Shown piece by piece: positions 14,586-19,111 of a stretch of DNA of 19,111 nt. This stretch comes from Clostridium sp. CAG:138 (GTDB lineage Bacteria > Bacillota > Clostridia > Christensenellales > CAG-138). Position numbers and translations under genes: made by a program. The DNA is taken from NCBI GenBank assembly GCA_000435055.1, contig FR879717.1:1-19111 (forward strand). The letters are read 5' to 3'. Each line of letters begins with the position of its first letter. Positions within the stretch are counted from its first letter, which is position 1. A model generated the notes under the pieces. That model was not told the origin of the DNA. It ran no database searches and saw only the letters and a program-made list of their open reading frames with translations.

Positions 14586-15206
14586 TCAGCAAAGTCCGTC
14601 AAAAAGCACGGGAATCATTTTTTGAAATTCGTGCAGCAGCGGAATGCTTATTTCACGCATGGCGGGGTGTGCGGCGGGCGCACAGCGCAAACGGAAAAAG
14701 TGCCGCCATTCGCGCAGATTCATCGTGCAGATGAACTCCGTTTTAAGGCTGTTCGGAAGCACGCTCCGCGCATCCTCGGGCTTTGCGCCGCAGTTCAGCA
14801 TTTCGAAATACGCCGTTTCCGCCTGCTGCATGGAGCTTTTCCAAATATCAAAGAGCTTTGAACCCTCTTCGGCGAAATAAGGACGGATAAATGTCAGCTC
14901 GCTGCCGAATTTTGATTTTTGATAATTGCAATATCGAGTGCTTTCCTGAGAAAAACTGGCAATCCTGTGCCGAACCCACTCGTGGGAAACTCCGCGGTCG
15001 CAAATTATGCGAACGCTCACGCCGAAATGCTCAATCGGGCTTTCATGCCCGCGTTCAAGCATCATGCGGATAAGCCGCTCGGCGGATTCGTCCGATATTG
15101 CATCCTCGGATTTATAGCAGACTCGTCCGCAAAGTTCAAGGTGCCGCAGCACTTCATGCCCGTTCGGGCGGTTGATGATTTCAAAAGACGGATTAATTAT
15201 TCTCAT
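14586..15206 (-). CDS. thyX: Flavin-dependent thymidylate synthase ThyX
   Basis: A 206-residue enzyme that methylates dUMP to dTMP using methylene-tetrahydrofolate as carbon donor and FAD/NADPH as reductant, replacing ThyA. The signature RHRIASFSQESTRY (79-92) is the ThyX motif RHRxxSxxxxSxRY. GHESPIEH (53-60) and a C-terminal LREWRHFFRLRC with AHPAMRE are further family landmarks. The length is slightly below the usual 210-260 residues. The ATG at 15206 is preceded by GAGGT. The gene lies 41 bases downstream of the dCMP deaminase on the same strand, so the enzyme that makes its substrate is expressed with it. Confidence 0.95.
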   Translation of the reverse strand: MRIINPSFEIINRPNGHEVLRHLELCGRVCYKSEDAISDESAERLIRMMLERGHESPIEHFGVSVRIICDRGVSHEWVRHRIASFSQESTRYCNYQKSKFGSELTFIRPYFAEEGSKLFDIWKSSMQQAETAYFEMLNCGAKPEDARSVLPNSLKTEFICTMNLREWRHFFRLRCAPAAHPAMREISIPLLHEFQKMIPVLFDGLC

Positions 15207-15247
15207 TTGTGTACCTCATGCGAAAACTAACATAACAGGCAGAATAA

Positions 15248-15697
15248 TCAGTCATATCGATTGTATTGCGTGCGCACGGGCTCCCCGTTCGCACCGCGGG
15301 AAACGACCTCTGCAATGCCTGCATTTTTTATCAGTCGGCTGCAAATGACACAGGGCGCGGGTGCAGCAAGCTCACCGTTGGAATCAAATCCCGCAAGATA
15401 AAGCACCGAACCAAGCATTTCATGGCGTGCGGCAGAAATTATTGCATTTTGCTCGGCGTGTACGGCAACGCATTTTTCGTATTGTTCACCGTGGGGAATG
15501 TTGTTGGCTTCGCGCCAGCATTCGCCCGTATCACAGCAGTTAGGTTCGCCGCGTGCCGCGCCGTTGTATCCTGTGGAAATTATCTCATCGTTTTTAATTA
15601 TCACGGCTCCGTACTGACGACGAAGACAGGTGGATCGTCTTGCAACGGCTGCCGCGATCGAAAGGTAATATTCGTCTTTGCTTATACGCTTATCCAT
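15248..15697 (-). CDS. dCMP deaminase (ComEB type)
   Basis: A 149-residue zinc-dependent deoxycytidylate deaminase producing dUMP. The ATG at 15697 is chosen because AAAGGAGGA precedes it at ideal spacing; the frame extends upstream to 15805, but that part covers the leader. The catalytic HAE is at 80-82 (VHAEQNAI), and the other zinc ligands are in PCVICSRL (Cys116, Cys119). A Cys-rich insertion (EPNCCDTGEC) before the active site is typical of dCMP deaminases rather than cytidine deaminases and may hold a second zinc. It heads a two-gene unit with thyX, forming a dCMP to dUMP to dTMP route. Confidence 0.93.
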   Translation of the reverse strand: MDKRISKDEYYLSIAAAVARRSTCLRRQYGAVIIKNDEIISTGYNGAARGEPNCCDTGECWREANNIPHGEQYEKCVAVHAEQNAIISAARHEMLGSVLYLAGFDSNGELAAPAPCVICSRLIKNAGIAEVVSRGANGEPVRTQYNRYD

Positions 15698-15811
15698 TAT
15701 AAATCCTCCTTTGCTGCGTTCAAACCGCTGCTCAAAACTTTTCGCACAGAGATCGTTTTGAAAAACGGGAGTGAATCCGCTTTTGACTTTATGCGCCAAA
15801 TACATTACTTT

Positions 15812-15840
15812 AGTTTAACATCTCGAGACCGACTTGGCAA
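15812..15840 (-). promoter_or_regulatory. Probable promoter of the dCMP deaminase-thyX operon
   Basis: On the minus strand TTGCCA (15840-15835) is followed by a 17-base spacer and TAAACT (15817-15812), with TGT just before the -10 (extended form). Transcription would start near 15805, leaving a leader of about 108 bases before the ATG at 15697. Confidence 0.5.
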
Positions 15841-15856
15841 GAAAAAATTCGAGATG
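15819..15856. repeat. 8-base inverted repeat flanking the operon -35 region
   Basis: CATCTCGA (15819-15826) and TCGAGATG (15849-15856) are perfect inverted arms 22 bases apart, centred close to the -35 box of the dCMP deaminase promoter. The distance is two helical turns, as for a looped or dimeric operator. The rest of the 15698-16006 gap holds the two divergent promoters and no gene. Confidence 0.35.
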
Positions 15857-15928
15857 CAGCAAAAGTGGGCAGCAAAAGGGAAATGTTTACGGCATTCACG
15901 GAAAACAGCGGATTTTTTGCCTTGATTA

Positions 15929-15937
15929 TGCTATAAT
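15929..15937 (+). promoter_or_regulatory. Extended -10 promoter of the Fe-S protein gene
   Basis: TGC TATAAT (15929-15937) is a perfect -10 with the TG extension. No good -35 lies at the right distance, which is tolerated by extended -10 promoters. Transcription would start near 15944, about 63 bases before the ATG at 16007. Confidence 0.6.
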
Positions 15938-16006
15938 AAAGCGAAACAGGCGGCACACCGGAAAGCAAATCCGAAAGAAGATGCGGCACGAGAAGGGAGA
16001 TTCGGA

Positions 16007-16783
16007 ATGATAAGAAGAATTGTTGTTATTGATGAGGAAAAATGCAGCGGCTGCGGCAAATGCGCGGAGGCATGTCATGAAAACGCAATCGGAATGATTG
16101 ACGGAAAAGCAAGGCTTTTGCGTGATGATTACTGTGACGGACTCGGAGACTGCCTGCCCGCCTGTCCTGCGGGAGCGATAAGCTTTGTTGAACGCGAAGC
16201 GGTTCCGTATGATGAAGCGGCTGTTCGCGAAAATCAAATGCGTTTAAAAATGCTTGCGGACAAACAGACGGAAACGGCGCATAACTCGATTGCGGCACCC
16301 TGCGGCTGTCCGGGGACGGCGGCGCGCACATTGAAGGCCGGCGGAAAAAGAACGCCCGTGTTTGCATTCGGAACAAGATCCGAACGGACGGAAGAAGAAT
16401 CGAAACGAGCGGAAGAATCGAATTCATGCCTTGGCCAATGGCCTGTGCAGATAAAGCTTGCGCCCGCTCGTGCGGCTTTTTTTGATGATTCGGAGCTGCT
16501 GATCGCCGCAGACTGCACTGCATATGCGTTTGCGGACTTTCATGAGCGATTCATGCGCGGCAGAATAACTCTTATCGGCTGTCCGAAATTGGATTCAGTT
16601 GACTATTCCGAAAAGTTGACTGAAATTATTCGCAATAACGAAATAAAGAGCATAACGGTTGCAAGGATGGAAGTTCCCTGCTGCGGGGGCATTGAACTTG
16701 CCGTCAAAAAAGCAGCTGCGGCAGCAGGAAAGTCTTTGCCCGTTGAAGTGTTCATGATTTCAACACGCGGATGCATATTATAA
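16007..16783 (+). CDS. 4Fe-4S ferredoxin-domain protein of the Hcp-associated type
   Basis: A 258-residue protein with an N-terminal two-cluster ferredoxin domain. The first cluster is complete: Cys13, 16, 19 and 23. The second has Cys43, Cys49 and Cys53 followed by Pro, with Leu46 where a fourth Cys would normally sit, so it may hold a labile or 3Fe cluster. A variable segment (about 80-140) contains APCGCPGTA. The C-terminal half (SCLGQWPVQIKLAP, LIAADCTAYAFADFHERF, IGCPKLDS, MEVPCCGGIELAVKKA) matches what I recall of a clostridial family encoded next to hydroxylamine reductase (Hcp), thought to supply its electrons. Hcp is not in this window; the next gene codes a small Cys-cluster protein. 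GGGAG precedes the ATG. Confidence 0.9.
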   Translation: MIRRIVVIDEEKCSGCGKCAEACHENAIGMIDGKARLLRDDYCDGLGDCLPACPAGAISFVEREAVPYDEAAVRENQMRLKMLADKQTETAHNSIAAPCGCPGTAARTLKAGGKRTPVFAFGTRSERTEEESKRAEESNSCLGQWPVQIKLAPARAAFFDDSELLIAADCTAYAFADFHERFMRGRITLIGCPKLDSVDYSEKLTEIIRNNEIKSITVARMEVPCCGGIELAVKKAAAAAGKSLPVEVFMISTRGCIL

Positions 16784-16841
16784 AATTGCCGATGAAGCGA
16801 GCAATGAATGATTTTCTGTAAAGGAGCGGCAGCGACAAAAA

Positions 16842-17414
16842 ATGCAGATTGAAAGAAATGACAGGGAAACAACGGCCGTCGAAGCAATGCTCAAAGTCCC
16901 CTGTGCGGGGGAGCTTTTGGGAGCGGCTGTCGGGCTTGTTCGCGCGGCGGATTCGAATTCACGCACGAATGAAGGAACTTTCGCTTTGCTGATAAAGGCT
17001 TTTTCACTGCTGAAACAGTTTGCCGAGGCGGTTTGTTCGGCGGATACGGTCGGCGAAACCGAGGCGGAGATGACGCAGGCAGAATTGCTGAAATCAAAAC
17101 TTCCCGAGGCTGTTGAAAAAATCCATGCCGAGAAGCACAGGCTTGTTCCGGATTGCAGCAGCTGCGCCGCACCGTGCGGACGAACGGAGGATTATGATGT
17201 TCGCCGCATAATCGATGCGCCGCCGGAAATTCGCACGGCAAAACTTTGCCTTGTCCAAAGCCTTTTGAACACCGCAGTCGGGCGGCCGTTCGGTGATGAA
17301 AAAACGTTTATGTGCATTGCACGCGGAATTTTCATGCTCGGCGAGGATTGCACGGCGGAAGAGTTGAACGGGGCGGCGGGGGAGATTGAGAACCTGCGGA
17401 AGGCTTCGGCTTAA
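16842..17414 (+). CDS. Small helical protein with a CX2CX3C cluster, partner of the Fe-S protein
   Basis: A 190-residue protein of unknown function. The ATG at 16842 is the only plausible start, but the nearest good ribosome binding site, AAGGAG (16821-16826), is 15 bases away, unusually far. Most of the protein looks alpha-helical. Its hallmark is DCSSCAAPCGRTEDYD, with Cys105, Cys108 and Cys112, a spacing suited to an Fe-S cluster or zinc; other Cys residues lie at CAGEL, VCSAD, KLCLV, MCIAR and DCTAE. It follows the Hcp-type ferredoxin gene by 58 bases with no terminator between, and the strong terminator comes right after it, so the two form one transcript. A role as redox partner or cluster carrier is inferred from context only. 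Confidence 0.82.
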   Translation: MQIERNDRETTAVEAMLKVPCAGELLGAAVGLVRAADSNSRTNEGTFALLIKAFSLLKQFAEAVCSADTVGETEAEMTQAELLKSKLPEAVEKIHAEKHRLVPDCSSCAAPCGRTEDYDVRRIIDAPPEIRTAKLCLVQSLLNTAVGRPFGDEKTFMCIARGIFMLGEDCTAEELNGAAGEIENLRKASA

Positions 17415-17448
17415 ATTGGTTTTTTCATCACCGTATTTTTAAAAACAG

Positions 17449-17490
17449 ACGGCAGAAAGCTCCCAGCTGCGGAGATTTCTGCCGTTTTTT
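17449..17490 (+). terminator. Strong Rho-independent terminator
   Basis: ACGGCAGAAA (17449-17458) pairs perfectly with TTTCTGCCGT (17476-17485). An inner CTCC/GGAG pairing extends the stem, and a run of T follows (17485-17490). An A-run before the stem would make it work in reverse too. It closes the Fe-S gene pair. Confidence 0.9.
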
Positions 17491-17608
17491 GCCTGTTGGA
17501 AATAAACGTTTTTTTGAAAATGCGGTTGACGGAACAGCTGTAAAAGGAACCGTTACGGCAATTATGATTACCGACTGTTCGCACAAGCGGCACAAAGGCC
17601 GAAAGTAA
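17489..17608 (+). pseudogene. Possible short gene remnant
   Basis: A 39-codon open frame from a TTG inside the terminator T-run reads LPVGNKRFFENAVDGTAVKG, then TVTAIMITDCSHKRHKGRK, to the TAA at 17606-17608. The composition looks protein-like, but there is no ribosome binding site and the start falls in the terminator. It may be the tail of a lost gene, or chance. I do not recognise it. Confidence 0.2.
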
Positions 17609-17634
17609 GCAAACGCTGTTCCGAAAAATGCAAT

Positions 17635-18588
17635 TCATTCACGGCGTATACCGAGCCAGAACCAACTGCCGCTGTTTGAACGAACGCGGCGAAGGTTTCC
17701 GCAAAGACCTGCGGGAGGGCGGCGGCTTGCACTCGGCACGGCGACGATGCCGTACATTACGCCGCGAACGCGAGCTTTGCCGAACAGACGGCGGTCGTTT
17801 TGGCGTTTTTTCCAATACGAGTTGGGAAAAAGCTGCGGGAACGGGTTTTCGGCCGCGCTTTCGTCCGAGCGGGCGCAGTTTTCGCAAAGGGCACCGATAT
17901 CCGCATCAAAATCGGAACGGTGAACGGCAGGATTCGAATTCTCGGCGGGATTGCCGTTTGCTGCGGAAATTCCGCTTCCCGCAAACAATTCTTTCGCTTT
18001 GCCAAGGATTCCTTCCGTAACGGGAGATTTTGCGGACTGCAAACCGTTCGGCGGCAGAGCAGAGTTCGGAGCGATCGCTTTTTTTTCACTTGGGCGCATG
18101 TCACGCCTCTTTTGCCCCGATTTCCCCGGTTCTGTGCCGCCCGCCCTTCCGCTAACGGCGGCGGAAAGGTGTTTGCTGTTTTCGGCTGAATGTCCCGAAA
18201 TTTGCAAATCGGCTGTGCATTGAATGCTGTCGTGCCGGTTCCTTTGCATTGCATTTCGCTCTTTCGAGAAGGTTGCTGCACGAATCCGTGCCTTAACGGA
18301 CTGCAAATCATGCCGCACCGCACCGATGCTGCCTTCCGCGATAAAATCTCCGAAGGGGTTTGCAATTACGGCGGCACGAACGCATGAAAACAAGGCTGTG
18401 CCGCTGAACTCATCGGAGTCATCGGAAAACCGAAATGATGCAAAATCTTCTCCGTCAATAAGATAAACGGTAAATCCGCCGCGCGGGGGTTTTTCGCGGA
18501 GTTTCAGAACAAAGCGGGTGCTTTTGCCAACTGTTGTCAGCCGAATCGATCCGCTTAAACTTCCGCGTAATGTGATGAATCCTACCAT
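17635..18588 (-). CDS. Conserved-looking clostridial hypothetical protein
   Basis: A 317-residue protein without an assigned family. The ATG at 18588 is chosen because GGGAGGG lies 7 bases before it; the frame is open up to 18678 but without such support. The N-terminal 100 residues (VGFITLRGSLSGSIRLTT, FTVYLIDGEDFASFRFSDD) look like a small beta-sandwich. The centre, about 110-240, is hydrophilic, low in hydrophobic residues and probably disordered (SGRAGGTEPGKSGQKRRD). The last 70 residues (NPFPQLFPNSYWKK, ARVRGVMYGIVAVPSASR, SNSGSWFWLGIRRE) are aromatic and ordered again. I recall proteins of this build, with conserved ends and a variable middle, in Clostridia, but their role is unknown. 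There is no signal peptide or membrane segment. It stands alone, divergent from the P-loop gene. Confidence 0.72.
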   Translation of the reverse strand: MVGFITLRGSLSGSIRLTTVGKSTRFVLKLREKPPRGGFTVYLIDGEDFASFRFSDDSDEFSGTALFSCVRAAVIANPFGDFIAEGSIGAVRHDLQSVKARIRAATFSKERNAMQRNRHDSIQCTADLQISGHSAENSKHLSAAVSGRAGGTEPGKSGQKRRDMRPSEKKAIAPNSALPPNGLQSAKSPVTEGILGKAKELFAGSGISAANGNPAENSNPAVHRSDFDADIGALCENCARSDESAAENPFPQLFPNSYWKKRQNDRRLFGKARVRGVMYGIVAVPSASRRPPAGLCGNLRRVRSNSGSWFWLGIRRE

Positions 18589-18696
18589 ATCGCCGCCCTC
18601 CCTTCTGCAAGAATATGCTGTGGGCACGCAAAAGTTGCAAAAATGCGAAAAAATTTTAACAGACATACCCGGGAGCATGTAAAAACTTATATATGA

Positions 18697-18730
18697 AACA
18701 AGGTGCTCACAGGGGACGTTTGCCCTTGTT
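18697..18730. repeat. Inverted repeat upstream of the P-loop gene promoter
   Basis: AACAAGG (18697-18703) and CCTTGTT (18724-18730) are perfect 7-base inverted arms with a 20-base gap. The right arm covers the -35 box of the promoter for the gene starting at 18776. A repressor site or a chance repeat are both possible. Confidence 0.3.
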
Positions 18731-18755
18731 CATTTCGGTATAGGTATGCTATAAT
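18726..18755 (+). promoter_or_regulatory. Promoter of the P-loop ATPase gene with very short leader
   Basis: TTGTTC (18726-18731) and a perfect TATAAT (18750-18755) are separated by 18 bases, with the TGC extension at 18747-18749. The -10 is flanked by GGTAT (18743-18747) and ATACC (18754-18758). Transcription would begin near 18762, at the first base of the ribosome binding site, leaving a leader of only about 14 bases. Confidence 0.6.
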
Positions 18756-18775
18756 ACCATTGGAGGAGTTTGGCT

Positions 18776-19111
18776 TTGTTATATGAGCTTATAAAACCTT
18801 ATAGTTCCGTTTCGCTCATCGGCATGTGCAAAAATGCGGGAAAAACAACGGTGCTTAATCGATTGATAAAGGACTGCCGCAGGATGGACGAGAGCATTGC
18901 GCTGACATCCATCGGAAGGGACGGGGAGCGAAGCGACCTTGTGACGAACACGAAAAAGCCCGAAATTTTCGTTTACGACGGCACAATTATTGCAACAGCC
19001 GAAAAGCTGCTTTTTGCGGGCGGAAATTTGTCCGATTCCGGAAATGATGCGCAAAAGAACGGCATGAACAGCGGTATTTCCCGGGAAATACTGGACACAA
19101 CAGGAATGCCG
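18776..19111 (+). CDS. P-loop ATPase, partial (KamC-like reactivase candidate)
   Basis: The first 112 codons of a gene cut by the window end. The start is TTG at 18776, with GGAGGAG at 18762-18768 and a 7-base spacer; the ATG at 18783 is out of frame. A Walker A motif appears early (GMCKNAGKTTVLNRL), followed by ALTSIGRDGERSDLVTNTKK and a short beta-rich stretch, IFVYDGTIIATAEKLLF. This arrangement matches what I recall of the ATPase partner (KamC) in the reactivation system of lysine 5,6-aminomutase in lysine-fermenting Clostridia, usually beside a MutS-like KamB. The P-loop is certain, the family moderately sure; neighbours beyond the edge would decide. Confidence 0.75.
   Translation, partial: MLYELIKPYSSVSLIGMCKNAGKTTVLNRLIKDCRRMDESIALTSIGRDGERSDLVTNTKKPEIFVYDGTIIATAEKLLFAGGNLSDSGNDAQKNGMNSGISREILDTTGMP

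Noticed and set aside
15266..15925. 219-codon plus-strand frame opposite dCMP deaminase
   Set aside because: It is antisense to a clear zinc enzyme and extends through the promoters in the intergenic region, without a start signal.
17411..17638. 75-codon minus-strand frame
   Set aside because: It reads through the perfect terminator stem and has no ribosome binding site or recognisable features.
17757..18365. 202-codon minus-strand frame and several plus-strand frames within the hypothetical gene
   Set aside because: The frame ending at 17635 has a strong ribosome binding site at 18588 and ordered N- and C-terminal segments; the alternatives are Arg/Pro-rich and have no start signal.

Overview
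The window is a gene-dense stretch of a bacterial chromosome that most resembles an uncultured or gut-type member of the Clostridia (Bacillota). The evidence is strong GGAGG-type ribosome binding sites, TTGACA/TATAAT-type promoters, TTG and GTG starts, a YitT-family membrane protein, ThyX with a ComEB-type dCMP deaminase, an Hcp-associated type of 4Fe-4S protein, and a truncated P-loop gene resembling the lysine 5,6-aminomutase reactivase family. I saw no tRNA, rRNA, CRISPR array, insertion sequence or integrase.

Layout. 1-2715: intergenic repeats, then a SNF2-type helicase (211-2376), then a collapsed remnant of a second helicase (2382-2593) and a consensus promoter reading into yitT. 2716-3985: a YitT-family membrane protein and a small cupin. 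3997-6172: a Y-family DNA polymerase (minus strand) divergent from an XRE-S24 repressor with the residues expected for self-cleavage. A palindrome overlaps the polymerase promoter, so this looks like a self-contained DNA-damage-inducible mutagenesis module. 6294-8864: a secreted CotH-type kinase followed by a metallo-beta-lactamase-fold lipoprotein; a short gene remnant follows at 8869-9024. 9194-12663: a membrane-anchored protein of unknown function, then a tightly overlapped response regulator, histidine kinase and second membrane-anchored unknown protein. 12793-14424: an M1-family metallopeptidase lipoprotein.

14586-15697 (minus strand): dCMP deaminase followed by ThyX, a two-gene dCMP to dUMP to dTMP unit. 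16007-17414: a 4Fe-4S protein of the kind usually found beside hydroxylamine reductase (Hcp), here followed by a small Cys-cluster protein instead, and closed by a strong terminator. 17635-18588 (minus strand): a hypothetical protein. 18776 to the window end: the start of a P-loop ATPase, cut by the window edge.

No single entirely new system is evident. The most interesting points are the repressor/polymerase module with its operator-like palindrome, the internally deleted helicase, the orphan Hcp-type Fe-S pair, and the two-component operon carrying two unknown membrane-anchored partners. Family names come from recall of conserved motifs, not from a database search.
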